Positions 24,881 to 33,386 of a stretch of DNA of 64,000 nt are shown here, piece after piece. Position 1 is the stretch's first letter. Each line of letters opens with the position of its first letter. This DNA is from Actinobacteria bacterium OV320 (GTDB taxonomy: Bacteria > Actinomycetota > Actinomycetes > Streptomycetales > Streptomycetaceae). The notes beneath the pieces were generated by a model, which was given only the letters and a program-made list of their open reading frames with translations, did not search any database and had not been told where the DNA came from. The stretch covers positions 29,136 through 93,135 of the forward strand of contig LJCX01000018.1 in NCBI GenBank assembly GCA_001298545.1, given 5' to 3'. The position numbers were made by a program, and so were the translations under genes.

Positions 24881-25678
24881 ATGACCGCAACACCCGAAAC
24901 CGAGACCATCACGACCCAGACCCCCGAGGAGCTTCTGGCGGAACTGGCTCAGCTACACATCCGCACCATCGTTCCCCCGTCCCCGAAGCAGCTGGCCGCT
25001 TTCGGGTGGCAGGCCATCGCGGGTTGCCAGGCTGCCGGGTTCGCCCGTGCCCTGCACGTCCTGATGGAGACGGCCCCGGACAAGGCTGCGGAGATCACCG
25101 ACTGGTTCCAGGGGCCGTTCGAGGAGGGACCGGACCCGGAGGAGCACACGGACTGGATCGCACGGACCGTGGCGCAGGACGTGAACGTGCTGGACCAGTG
25201 GATCACGGAGGCTCGGGAGCTCGCCGTGAAGTCCGCGGAAGCGACAGCGGAGCGCGAGGCCGGCGAGGTCGAACGCGACGCCGTTCACAAGCACTTCGGC
25301 CTGTCGTACGCGAATTACCTGGTCCTGCCGCGCACGCTGCTCCAGTCGATGCCCGACGAGTGGCAGACCAAGTTCGTGGCGCTGCTGAAGGTCCTCGAGG
25401 ACGCGTTCGCGCACGTGCCGCAGGCCGACGTGTACGACGTCACCGCGGGCAAGGAAGACCTCCTGCGGGACATGACCGAGTCCGAGCTCTACCAGGCTGG
25501 CGTTGAGGTCACCGGCGACGACGACCTCGGGCACGGCCCGGACACCGTGTACCGCAGAATCAAGACCGGTGAGGAGCTGGACGGCGACTCGTACGGCTTC
25601 CGCCCGGGCAAGGACCCAGTGCCGCACTACAACCGGGGACGCGCCCGTGTGGAGCCGCGCCTGGGCGGTGGCGAGTGA
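24881..25678 (+). CDS. Hypothetical protein
   Basis: 265 residues; good AGGAGG site. Mainly helical, acidic, with a central segment FGLSYANYLVLPRTLLQSMP that recurs in actinobacterial accessory proteins. GTGA overlap with the DUF1643 gene. Confidence 0.5.
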   Translation: MTATPETETITTQTPEELLAELAQLHIRTIVPPSPKQLAAFGWQAIAGCQAAGFARALHVLMETAPDKAAEITDWFQGPFEEGPDPEEHTDWIARTVAQDVNVLDQWITEARELAVKSAEATAEREAGEVERDAVHKHFGLSYANYLVLPRTLLQSMPDEWQTKFVALLKVLEDAFAHVPQADVYDVTAGKEDLLRDMTESELYQAGVEVTGDDDLGHGPDTVYRRIKTGEELDGDSYGFRPGKDPVPHYNRGRARVEPRLGGGE

Positions 25679-26247
25679 GCGTCCTGACGCTGATGCCGGC
25701 GGACACGGAGCTGGACGTGCACGTGGAGCAGACGCGGGACCTCGCCGGAGGAACCGCCGCTGCCGTATTCGACAGCCCCGCCCGCACCTACCGGTACCTC
25801 CTCACCCGAATCTGGGACCCCACCACCAAGCCCCTCGTGGTCCTGATGCTCAACCCCAGCACCGCGAACGCCCTGACCGACGATCCGACCATCCGCCGCC
25901 TGGCCGGCCCAACCGGGTTCGCCCGCCGAGAGCAGGCGGGGGGAGTGGTCGTCGTCAACCTGTTCGCGCTGTGTTCCCCGGACCCGCGGGACCTGGCCCG
26001 GCACCCCGACCCGGTCGGCCGGTACGCGGACGTGTTCATACGGACTGCCGCAGCCATGGGGGACGCGGTGGTGGTGGCGTGGGGTGCGTTCCCGGTAGCG
26101 GCGGAGCGCAGCCAGGTCGTGGTGGAGGGTCTGCGCGGGCGTGGCGTGCGTCTGCTGTGTCTGGGGACGACGTCGAAGGGGCTACCGCGGCATCCGCTGT
26201 ACCTGCCGGGTGCGGCGGCCCTCGAGCCGTACGGGGTGACGGCGTGA
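25675..26247 (+). CDS. DUF1643 family protein
   Basis: 190 residues from GTG 25675. The signature is LVVLMLNPSTANALTDDPTI followed by GGVVVVNLFALCSPDPRDLA and DPVGRYADVF, which matches DUF1643 from end to end. The family is found in phages, plasmids and bacteria; no biochemical function is established. Coupled to the LuxR-type HTH gene by a GTGA overlap. Confidence 0.82.
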   Translation: MSVLTLMPADTELDVHVEQTRDLAGGTAAAVFDSPARTYRYLLTRIWDPTTKPLVVLMLNPSTANALTDDPTIRRLAGPTGFARREQAGGVVVVNLFALCSPDPRDLARHPDPVGRYADVFIRTAAAMGDAVVVAWGAFPVAAERSQVVVEGLRGRGVRLLCLGTTSKGLPRHPLYLPGAAALEPYGVTA

Positions 26248-26624
26248 CCGCCCCAGTCCAGGCGGGCCCGACGTCCTCGAGCGTCGGGCCCGTCCGTCCT
26301 CTCACCCAGCAGGAACTGGCTGTCCTCCAGTACGTCTCGGAGGGTCTGACGTACTTGGAGATAGCTGAGAGGACGGGGTACAGCCGCAACGGGGTCCTGA
26401 AGACCAGCACGCGGATCCTGCGGAAGCTGGATGCCAAGAGCCAGGCGCACGCCGTGTTCTTGGCCTGTCAGGCCGGGATTCTCGATCCGAAGCGCCGTCA
26501 CGGAGACCATGCCGGGTTCGCCGCTCACCAATACCGCGGCGAGGAGCCGTGCGACCGGTGTTGGGACGGCGAGCGGGAGTACCGGCGGGAGCGCCGTGCA
26601 GCCCGGAAAGCCAACGCAGCGTAG
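26244..26624 (+). CDS. LuxR-type helix-turn-helix protein
   Basis: 126 residues from GTG 26244. The DNA-binding module LTQQELAVLQYVSEGLTYLE then IAERTGYSRNGVLKTSTRI follows the GerE/LuxR layout (about 25-80). It has no receiver domain. The C-terminus, HQYRGEEPCDRCWDGEREYR, is a short Cys pair seen in many actinophage proteins. Probable transcription factor. Confidence 0.72.
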   Translation: MTAPVQAGPTSSSVGPVRPLTQQELAVLQYVSEGLTYLEIAERTGYSRNGVLKTSTRILRKLDAKSQAHAVFLACQAGILDPKRRHGDHAGFAAHQYRGEEPCDRCWDGEREYRRERRAARKANAA

Positions 26625-26730
26625 CCGGACTGCACCTGTGAACCGGACATCTTAGACACGTCCGTCGGCCTGATACCCGGCCCGTCCGAGTCCCGCTTAC
26701 CCACCGTCACATCCGCCCCGTGGAGGGCCC

Positions 26731-26967
26731 ATGCTCCGCAAATACCTGCCCGTCATCACCTCCACCGTCTTCTTCGTCGGCTTCGGCATCACCTTCGGCA
26801 TCCTCTGGTGGGCTGTCACAGGCCGTACCAGCCCGCCCTGGTGGCTGGGCGTCCTCCTCGTCGCGGTCGCCGCGTTCATAGCCGACCTGGCCGAGCAGGC
26901 CGTACGCGCCATCCGCGGCCGCCGTAACCGGACGGGGCCCACCCCGCGGCACCGTAAGGCCGTGTGA
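26731..26967 (+). CDS. Small two-span membrane protein
   Basis: 78 residues; GGAGGG upstream. Two hydrophobic helices (VITSTVFFVGFGITFGILWW and WWLGVLLVAVAAFIADLA) followed by a basic tail. Size and topology would fit a holin, but there is no lysin nearby. Confidence 0.6.
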   Translation: MLRKYLPVITSTVFFVGFGITFGILWWAVTGRTSPPWWLGVLLVAVAAFIADLAEQAVRAIRGRRNRTGPTPRHRKAV

Positions 26968-27176
26968 TGGGCGCCGCCCGTACCGACTGCCCGTCCTGCC
27001 TGAAGCCCGTGCTCATGTCCGAGTACGGGCGCCTGGACGAGCACGGCAGCCCGCGCTGTGAACGGTCCGGGAAACGCGTGGGCCGCATCTGGCCTGCCAA
27101 GCACTTCGGCCGACGTGTGCAGACCGTGCCCGGCCCCGACACCTGGAACCCCACCGCCCTCGAAGGAGCAGCATGA
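26967..27176 (+). CDS. Small zinc-motif protein
   Basis: 69 residues, ATG overlapping the preceding stop. CPSC near the start and a lone CERS site; basic C-terminal half. Function unknown. Confidence 0.5.
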   Translation: MGAARTDCPSCLKPVLMSEYGRLDEHGSPRCERSGKRVGRIWPAKHFGRRVQTVPGPDTWNPTALEGAA

Positions 27177-27730
27177 CCAGCAGAGCAGCCCATTTCGCGG
27201 CCGCCTACGCCGCACTCACGGCAGCGCACGAGGTCGCCGACCACTGGGTCCAAATCGACGACCAGGCCGTCCACAAGGGCGGGGCCGGGCGCGACGGCGT
27301 GATCGCCTGCGCCGGGCACGTCATCACCTACACCGCCACGCAGGCTGTCGCAGCTGGCGTGCCGGCTCGATGCATCCGACGTGTCTGGTGCGGGGGCGGG
27401 TGCACTGCGGGACGGAGGACCGGCATGGGCAGGTGGAGGCGGTGGCCCGGTATGCGGTCGGGGTGGGGCGGGTGCTGGGGATGCCGGGCGGGTCGGTGTG
27501 GCCGCTTCTGGTGGTGCACGGCTCTGCGGTGGCCGGCGGGGAGCTGGCGCCGAACGTGGTGGTGGAGGGGTGGTCGGGTCCGGTGTACGTGTTGTCCGCG
27601 GACCGTCTCGTGTCCCGGCTGGCGGCCGCGCCGAAGGGGGTTCGGGATCCGGTGCGGGCTGCTGCGGTCGCGGGGAGGGTCGATCAGGTGCTGCGCCCCT
27701 ACCATTGAGCACAGCCAGGGCGTACGGTGA
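27173..27730 (+). pseudogene. DUF3307-like gene fragment, 3' part lost
   Basis: The first ~60 codons read AAYAALTAAHEVADHWVQID, then HKGGAGRDGVIACAGHVITY and TATQAV, the start of the DUF3307 membrane-associated family. After about 27345 the frame becomes Trp/Arg/Cys-rich nonsense while another frame turns coding. The gene thus appears to have lost its transmembrane C-terminal part through a deletion. Any product would be a short truncated protein. Confidence 0.6.
27370..27708 (+). pseudogene. C-terminal fragment of a NERD-like protein
   Basis: 112 codons in another frame than the upstream DUF3307 fragment: HGQVEAVARYAVGVGRVLGM, SVWPLLVVHGSAVAGGEL and GPVYVLSADRLVSRLAAAP. This looks like the C-terminal half of a nuclease-related (NERD) domain protein. 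No ribosome-binding site precedes the first ATG. The N-terminal catalytic half is absent. Confidence 0.55.
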
Positions 27731-27750
27731 TCGCACGCCTGGGGGGCACT

Positions 27751-27788
27751 CGCCCGTCACCTGTTTGCGCAGGTGGCGGGCGTTTTTT
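27751..27788 (+). terminator. Strong intrinsic terminator
   Basis: 13-bp arms, CGCCCGTCACCTG and CAGGTGGCGGGCG (one mismatch), followed by six Ts. The best terminator in the window; it closes the long rightward early region. Confidence 0.9.
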
Positions 27789-27809
27789 CATGCCCGTAGG
27801 ATCGAACGC

Positions 27810-28148
27810 GTGAACGATATGTCGACAAGTGAGCGTCTCGCGAAGCAGCGCACCCTGGAGGAGTGGCTGGTCTGGCAGCTGGCCCAGACCCGGCAGACGA
27901 TCCGCACGCTGGAGGTGCAGGAGGAGCGGGAGAAGCGTCAGGCGGAACGGGCGTGGGTGGAAGCCCGGTGGAAGCTGGAGCCGGCCCGGAACCGCCGGTC
28001 GGTGCTGCATCGGGGCGGGTGCGGGATCTGGAAGGGCGAGGCGGGGTTCCTGGAGCGGGGCGAAGTACTGCTGGCGCTGGGGGACGACAGTCTGGTGGTG
28101 GAGATGTGCGGGGTGTGCAACCCGGAGCCGGGACTGCGGCAGCCGTAG
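27810..28148 (+). CDS. Coiled-coil protein with C-terminal Cys motif
   Basis: 112 residues from GTG 27810; TAGGAT 9 bp upstream would make a leaderless transcript (ATG 27819 is the alternative). Residues 8-60 form a charged coiled coil (TRQTIRTLEVQEEREKRQAE). The end, EMCGVCNPEP, with GGCG earlier, may bind zinc. Stands alone after the terminator. Confidence 0.55.
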   Translation: MNDMSTSERLAKQRTLEEWLVWQLAQTRQTIRTLEVQEEREKRQAERAWVEARWKLEPARNRRSVLHRGGCGIWKGEAGFLERGEVLLALGDDSLVVEMCGVCNPEPGLRQP

Positions 28149-28178
28149 ACGTGACACCTACCGACAACGCGCAGGCGT

Positions 28179-28940
28179 TCAGGCCTTGCGGAGGGTGTAG
28201 TTCGCCAGCATCTGCTTCAGCCCCGGAAGGTCGAACGGCGGCGTGAACCGGCCGGCGTCGACCGGGTTGTAGTAGCCGCCGTTCGGCGCGCACATCAGGG
28301 GCCGGGTGCCGGTCGCGGTGGTCACGCACTCGTACGACTCCACGGTCCCGTCCTTGTCGCGATCCTCGTTGGGATGGTCCAGGCCCAGGACATGCCCGAG
28401 TTCATGCGTGACCGCGTTCTTCCTGTACCCCTCGTTCTTCGTCGCGTCCGTGGAGAACCAGGCGGGGGTCGACCAGTACTCGGAGTCGACGAGGACGTGG
28501 CCTCCCCAGGCTGAGCCGTCTGCGACGGCGTAGCAGGGGCGTCCCTGGCTGACGCCGGTCTGGCCGGTGGGCCGGTAGGTGTAGTGGACGACGATGCGGT
28601 GGTAGGTGGGGCAGGAGGTTGCGGGGGTGGTGTCGAGGAGGGTGGAGACGGTGATGGGGACGCCGACGTCGGTGGTGACCTGGTTGGCGGGTGCGGTGAA
28701 GTACGCGGCGAGTTTGGTGCGGGCTGTGTCGTCGGCGAACACGATGGTGTACCGGTCGGGGGACAGGCTGTACACGCCGGCCGATGTGAATGCCTTCCAT
28801 CCGTTCCCTGCGTAGACGGGCCCGGTTGCGCCGTGGGCGGGTGGTGCGGAGGCGGTGAGGAGGGCCAGGACGGCGACGAGTGCGGCGGTCAGGGCGGTGA
28901 CGATACGGCGCGTACTGGGACGCGAAGGGGTGGAAGGCAT
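28179..28940 (-). CDS. Secreted metzincin-type zinc metalloprotease
   Basis: 253 residues from ATG 28940 (GTG 28958 in frame). A signal peptide is clear: STRR then VTALTAALVAVLALLTASAP and AHGA cleavage region. The catalytic motif HELGHVLGLDH (about 179-189) is HExxHxxGxxH, and the PLMCAPNGG segment about 35 residues later fits the Met-turn. Four cysteines may form disulfides. Secreted metalloproteases are unusual phage cargo; this could change the host's extracellular protein use after lysogenisation. Preceded by the GCAGGGGCAACACG motif on its own strand (28969-28982). Confidence 0.85.
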   Translation of the reverse strand: MPSTPSRPSTRRIVTALTAALVAVLALLTASAPPAHGATGPVYAGNGWKAFTSAGVYSLSPDRYTIVFADDTARTKLAAYFTAPANQVTTDVGVPITVSTLLDTTPATSCPTYHRIVVHYTYRPTGQTGVSQGRPCYAVADGSAWGGHVLVDSEYWSTPAWFSTDATKNEGYRKNAVTHELGHVLGLDHPNEDRDKDGTVESYECVTTATGTRPLMCAPNGGYYNPVDAGRFTPPFDLPGLKQMLANYTLRKA

Positions 28941-29004
28941 GCCCTTCAGTCTGGGCACGAAACCGGGACGTGTTGCCCCTGCTCAAACGGGGCCGGGTGT
29001 GCGT

Positions 29005-29036
29005 GTGGCCCGGTCCCACAGGGAGGACCGGGCCAC
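29005..29036. terminator. Perfect 12-bp hairpin, likely bidirectional terminator
   Basis: GTGGCCCGGTCC pairs perfectly with GGACCGGGCCAC around an 8-nt loop, in the gap between the HAD operon end (29159) and the protease. Confidence 0.6.
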
Positions 29037-29158
29037 GTTTCCCTGGCACGCGACGCGGATTGCGGCCGGGAGCCTTGTGGCTGGCGCCGCTACGGGGGAC
29101 GAGACGGCGCCAGCTCCGTTCGGGAGTCTGCCACGCGGCACTGACAACGCGGGACGGT

Positions 29159-29623
29159 TCAGGCGGGAATCCACTCGTCGTTCAGGCGGACCAGAGGCGT
29201 GGGGCACCACGTGCAGATGCCGGGAGTCTGGGTGTCACCGACCTGGGGAACCTCGATGACGTCCTCGTGCCCGCACTCCGGTACGACCGTGCCCATGTCA
29301 GGGCGCAGCGCCTCGAGAACGTGGAGGAGCTGTAGGAGGGCGTAGTCGTTGGACTTCGCGGTCGTGGTCAGCGCGTCGACGTCCGCGGCCAGGAGACGGT
29401 AGGCGGGGAAGTCGTAGGTGGCTGCGTCGGTGCCGTCGCTGTACAGGTCGTACGGGTGTTCTTCCAGCTCGAGGTGGAGGTACGGGAAGTCCTCGTTGGT
29501 GACGTGGAGGGAGGATTCGGCGAGGTAGCCGGCGTCGGTGGAGCCGTCTGAGGTGATGTAGAGGCGGCGGTCTCCTGCGAGGCGGCGCAGGCGTACGGGC
29601 GAGCGGACCTGGAATTTGGGCAT
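29159..29623 (-). CDS. Hypothetical protein
   Basis: 154 residues from ATG 29623, overlapping the HAD gene stop. Contains LRRLAGDRRLYITSDGSTDA and a C-terminal CTWC plus CGHEDV, possible zinc ligands. Mixed alpha/beta; not recognised. Confidence 0.5.
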   Translation of the reverse strand: MPKFQVRSPVRLRRLAGDRRLYITSDGSTDAGYLAESSLHVTNEDFPYLHLELEEHPYDLYSDGTDAATYDFPAYRLLAADVDALTTTAKSNDYALLQLLHVLEALRPDMGTVVPECGHEDVIEVPQVGDTQTPGICTWCPTPLVRLNDEWIPA

Positions 29624-30003
29624 CACATCACCTGGGCTAGGTCGAGCAGGGCCTGGTCCCAGGTGGTGAAGCGGATGCCGCGGTCGTCGATGTAGGCGAT
29701 GGCGGGCAGCTTCCGGTCGGTGACGAGGAGGACGCCGGTTTCGTTCCAGAACTCGCGCTTCGGGTGGTCGGGCCCGGGAACGTCGACCATGGTGTCGAAT
29801 CCGTGGTCGGCGAGCCAACAGGCGACGGTGGTGGCGTCGCGGGTGGTGTGGATGAAGACGGCGTACGTCTTGGTCAGATGCTCGAGGGCTTCAAGGGTGC
29901 CGGGGAGGGGCGGGTCGTAGATGGTGCCGTCTTGCCAGCCGCGGCTGTAGGCGTGGATGACGCCGTCGAAGTCGATGGCGAGGGTTTGGGGGTGGGAGCT
30001 CAT
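29623..30003 (-). CDS. HAD-superfamily hydrolase-like protein
   Basis: 126 residues. Motif I is LAIDFDGVIH with the DxD nucleophile pair; KTYAVFIHTTRD supplies motif II (T), and IAYIDDRGIRF the acidic motif IV. The short length, without a cap, fits small phosphatases of phages. Likely acts on a nucleotide or phosphorylated end; substrate unknown. GCAGGGGCAACACG lies on the same strand at 30036-30045, and TAGAGC just before the ATG could be a -10. Confidence 0.8.
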   Translation of the reverse strand: MSSHPQTLAIDFDGVIHAYSRGWQDGTIYDPPLPGTLEALEHLTKTYAVFIHTTRDATTVACWLADHGFDTMVDVPGPDHPKREFWNETGVLLVTDRKLPAIAYIDDRGIRFTTWDQALLDLAQVM

Positions 30004-30097
30004 GGGCTCTACCGTCCCGCTGATCCGCCGTCGTGTTGCCCCTGCCCGGGGCCCGGCAGGGTGCTGGGGGCACGTCCTGCCGGGCCGGCCGTGGGTG

Positions 30098-30283
30098 TCA
30101 GCCCCACCAGGTGTCGAGGGGGGCGACTGTCGGCAGTTCGATCGTCGCGTCGGCGGTGGTGGTGTCGACGGTGACCGTGGTGGTGGTCTCGGCGGCGTGC
30201 GCGGTCGCGGTGAGTGCGGTGCCGGTGAGGGTGGCGGTGGTGAGGGCTGCGGTGGCCAGGATGCGGCGCAGGGTGGGCTTCAC
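30098..30283 (-). CDS. Small secreted protein
   Basis: 61 residues from GTG 30283 after AAAGGGA. Signal peptide KPTLRRILATAALTTATLTG with AHAAE cleavage site; mature part is only about 30 residues, Thr-rich, ending DTWWG. Function unknown. Confidence 0.6.
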   Translation of the reverse strand: MKPTLRRILATAALTTATLTGTALTATAHAAETTTTVTVDTTTADATIELPTVAPLDTWWG

Positions 30284-30565
30284 GAGCGGTCCCTTTCTGG
30301 GCGTCAGCAGGGTCGGTAGGGATGCTGATGGGGCGTCTTGCCCGGTGTGTCGTACTCTGATCCGCTGCGATCCCCATGTCCGGGTGCGTGTTCTGGCAGT
30401 AGACGCGCGAGGGTGTTGGGGAGGATGTGGAGTACGAGCGCCGGGGGACGCCCCGCAGCTAATTTGCCTTACGCTGGTTCGACTCTCAACTGTTGTCGTG
30501 TGCGTGTGTGTGCATTGCGTGTTGGTGCAGTCGTGCGGTTTGTTTTGGGCGGGGGATCATAAGCG

Positions 30566-31645
30566 TTGGCCATAGATTTCGGTAAGGGTGACGCAGGGTG
30601 TTTGTCTCCGGCTGCCGTGGACGCGTTCGCGCTGATCGCGGCCGGTGAGGACCCATCGGAGCGGATGCCTGACGCGGTCGCCGAACTGTTGGAACTCGGT
30701 TTGGTGGTGCGGGATGTGCGGGAGGGTCACCGGCTGGTCCCGTTGAATCCGCGGGATGTTCTCCGACGCCGCATGATGATCGAATTCGGGGCGTTGGACG
30801 ACTGCCTGTCCCGCATGCGGAGCCTGCCCGGGACGGTGTTGGCGCTCGAGGACGCTTTCGAGCGTTCCCAGCTGCATGCCGGTGGCCGATCCGAGTTCAT
30901 TCCGGATCCGGTGGTGGTGAATGCGCGTCTTCAGGATGTGGTGGGCGGTGCGCAGTTCGAGATCCTGGCGGCGCAGCCGGCCGGGCCGCGGACGAAGGAG
31001 CACCTGGAGGCGGGCAGGGGCCGGGACACTGACGCTTTAGAACGCGGTGTCACGCTTCGGACCCTGTACCGGGCGACTGTCCGCGACAACCCGGTGACGG
31101 CGGAGCATGCCCGGATGATGGCCAACCGGCCCGACGGGCGGTCAGCCGAGTTCCGTACGCTCGCCGAACCGTTCGAGCGGGCCATCATCGTCGACCGCCG
31201 GACGGCGTTCATCTCGAACACGGTTGTGCCGGGCGCGCACGAAAACTCGGCGTGGCAGATCACTGACGGGGCTTTCGTCGCGTACGTCGTCTCGGAATTC
31301 GAATCCCGGTGGAAGCGGGCAGACCCCTGGTTCGGGGAGCTCCGGCCGCGCACGGGCTGGCCGGCCGTCGACACGGTGTCCGGGGCCCAGGGCGTACGGA
31401 CGACGAAAGAGGAGCGGGAGATCCTGCGGGAACTGTGCTCGGGCCGGGACCAGAAGGGCGCCGCACGGCAGTTGGGAATCTCCCTGCGCACGTTCAACGC
31501 GAAGGTCGCGAAGTTGCGGGAGCTGTTCGATGCGGAGTCGGTCCCGGAGCTGACTTTCAAGTGGGCGCTATCGCCGGACCGGCACGTCGACGACAGCGAA
31601 GGCGGCACGGCAGCCGCGGGCGAGGCCGGGTTATCCGCCGCCTAG
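30566..31645 (+). CDS. TrmB/LuxR-like regulator with C-terminal HTH
   Basis: 359 residues from TTG 30566. N-terminal winged-helix-like region (AFALIAAGEDPSERMPDAVA), a central PLD-like sensor resembling actinobacterial TrmB-type regulators (LRTLYRATVRDNPVTAEHAR, then RTAFISNTVVPG), and a C-terminal LuxR-type HTH (EREILRELCSGRDQKGAARQ, LGISLRTFNAKVAKLREL). It is the only long rightward gene in the leftward block and has a 280-bp upstream region, so it may be a switch regulator; no direct evidence. Confidence 0.75.
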   Translation: MAIDFGKGDAGCLSPAAVDAFALIAAGEDPSERMPDAVAELLELGLVVRDVREGHRLVPLNPRDVLRRRMMIEFGALDDCLSRMRSLPGTVLALEDAFERSQLHAGGRSEFIPDPVVVNARLQDVVGGAQFEILAAQPAGPRTKEHLEAGRGRDTDALERGVTLRTLYRATVRDNPVTAEHARMMANRPDGRSAEFRTLAEPFERAIIVDRRTAFISNTVVPGAHENSAWQITDGAFVAYVVSEFESRWKRADPWFGELRPRTGWPAVDTVSGAQGVRTTKEEREILRELCSGRDQKGAARQLGISLRTFNAKVAKLRELFDAESVPELTFKWALSPDRHVDDSEGGTAAAGEAGLSAA

Positions 31646-31652
31646 GACCTTC

Positions 31653-32414
31653 TCAAGCATCTGCGCCCTCGAGGTCGGCGCCGCCCAGCACAAGGCGCAG
31701 GCGGGCGCGCTGCGGGATGGGGTCCTTGCCAGGAGTAGGCCAGTTGTCGGCCACAACGCCGTACGTCTTCGACGGTTCCCAGAAACTGTCGATCTTCCAC
31801 ACCGCGGCCTCCTTGTACAGGCGGGCCCAGGCCTCCTCCTGCCCCTCAGCCATGAGGTACGAGGTGATGAGTCCGCCCGCGTTCGGGATGGGTTCCGGTC
31901 CAGGGTTGGCCAGACGCTGGGCCCGGAGGTCGCGCCCCCACGGTTCGTGACGTCGGCAGTACCAGACCGCGGTCCGCCACCCAGTCTCCTGGTCGACGGT
32001 GTAGTCCCGGTCGGTGGCGTGCTGCCCGCACAGGCCGGCGCGCCGGATCATGGGCGCTGCGCAGACCCGCTGCCCCCATTCGACGTGCTTGTCTTCGTAG
32101 CGGGGCCGGTCTGCGTATACGAGGTCGGCGAGGCGGGATCCTCGGCGCGGTCCTGGGCCGTACTCTCCGAGGATCTTCGAGGCGCGTTTCCTCCAGCTGA
32201 TCTGGGTGCCGTCGGTGTCGTAGCGGTCGGGGTCGCGTGCGGACAGCCAGGCGAGGAGGAGGATCAGTTCACGGGCTTCTGGGGTCATGCGCTGGTCTTG
32301 GTAGACGCGGGCTACGAGAGCGTCGTAGCCGTCGCCTCCGCTGCCGCCGCCCTTCCTCTTCCGCTTCCGCACGGGCGCCTGCTGGACGTGCGCGAGGTGC
32401 AGGGCTGCTCCCAC
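31653..32414 (-). CDS. Hypothetical protein
   Basis: 253 residues from GTG 32414 with GAGGAGG upstream. Basic N-terminal stretch RKRKRKGGG, then a helical domain VARVYQDQRMTPEARELILL common to Streptomyces plasmid proteins, and a Cys/His-containing C-terminal half (WYCRRHEPWG). Convergent with the regulator gene, 7 bp apart. Confidence 0.5.
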   Translation of the reverse strand: MGAALHLAHVQQAPVRKRKRKGGGSGGDGYDALVARVYQDQRMTPEARELILLLAWLSARDPDRYDTDGTQISWRKRASKILGEYGPGPRRGSRLADLVYADRPRYEDKHVEWGQRVCAAPMIRRAGLCGQHATDRDYTVDQETGWRTAVWYCRRHEPWGRDLRAQRLANPGPEPIPNAGGLITSYLMAEGQEEAWARLYKEAAVWKIDSFWEPSKTYGVVADNWPTPGKDPIPQRARLRLVLGGADLEGADA

Positions 32415-32415
32415 G

Positions 32416-32814
32416 TCAGTCCTCCTCGTCGGTGATGGCTTCGATGCGCAGGCCGGGCTGTTGGCCGTTCACGGTGTGGCAGTGTCCGTCGGGTGACGTG
32501 ACGACGAAGTCGAGGCCGCGGTTGCCGGCGCTGGACCACTGCCAGGCGTCGGCGATCTCGCCCTCGTAGATGACGCGGACGCGTGTGCCCTTCCGGGCGA
32601 GCGCACGGAGGCGGGCTTCCTCGTCGCTGAGGGCGTGCATGGGGCGGGGTTTCGGTGCGTGCATGACGGTGACCTGGGTGGGGTGCAGGCCGGGTACGGG
32701 GTTTGGGCACTTGCAGGCGACCTGCTCGGGGTCGGGCGGTTCGACCTTGCAGGACTTGTCGCAGGATCGGCAGTACCAGACCAGGAGCGTCGTCTCGGAC
32801 ATTGGCTCGGTCAT
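32416..32814 (-). CDS. Zinc-ribbon hypothetical protein
   Basis: 132 residues from ATG 32814, GGGAGGG upstream. N-terminal zinc ribbon YCRSCDKSC ... CKCPNP, then a small beta domain (GTRVRVIYEGEIADAWQW). Function unknown. Confidence 0.5.
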   Translation of the reverse strand: MTEPMSETTLLVWYCRSCDKSCKVEPPDPEQVACKCPNPVPGLHPTQVTVMHAPKPRPMHALSDEEARLRALARKGTRVRVIYEGEIADAWQWSSAGNRGLDFVVTSPDGHCHTVNGQQPGLRIEAITDEED

Positions 32815-32816
32815 CG

Positions 32817-33386
32817 TCAGCCCTCCCGTCCCGGTCGGCGAGCTTGGCGGACAGCGCGGGCCACGGAACGGCCGACTTCCGCAGCGTCCTGCGGTTCGGC
32901 GGGCACGCTGACGGTGGTCTTGCTGCTGCGCCCGGAGTACCAGGGCAGGGCCAGGCCGTCGTTCTCCGCTCGCGGCACTAGGTGCAGGTGGAGGTGCCAG
33001 ACACTCTGAGTCGCTTCTCTGCCCTTGCTGGTGATCAGGTTCATGGGGCTGCGCATCTGATTGCCGAGGAGAGCGGCCTTGGCCATGGTCCGGGCCGCAA
33101 CGTAGGTGGAGGCCGTGAAGTCCTCTACGTGCGTCTTCGGAATGACGAGGGTATGTCCTTCCACGACGGGGTTGTGGGGGACGATGGCGATGACGTCGTC
33201 CCACTCGCGGACGATCGTGGCGGGTGCTTCGCCGGCGACGATGTCGCAGAACGGGCAGCCGGGCTTGGCTACGCGTTCGGGGAAGTAGACCAGGCCCTTG
33301 TTGTAGCTGGGGTGGGCCGGGTTGGCGAGGCATACGGCGGGGTCGGCGTCCTTGCAGTGCCAGCATGCGTGAGCGGCGTCGGTCAT
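32817..33386 (-). CDS. HIT-family (histidine triad) protein
   Basis: 189 residues. The triad HLHLHLVPR follows SVW in the C-terminal half; GHTLVIPKTHVEDF and FCDIVAGEAPATIVRE complete the fold. N-terminal CWHC and CPFC add a zinc site typical of actinobacterial members. HIT proteins hydrolyse nucleotide conjugates; the substrate here is unknown. Confidence 0.88.
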   Translation of the reverse strand: MTDAAHACWHCKDADPAVCLANPAHPSYNKGLVYFPERVAKPGCPFCDIVAGEAPATIVREWDDVIAIVPHNPVVEGHTLVIPKTHVEDFTASTYVAARTMAKAALLGNQMRSPMNLITSKGREATQSVWHLHLHLVPRAENDGLALPWYSGRSSKTTVSVPAEPQDAAEVGRSVARAVRQARRPGREG

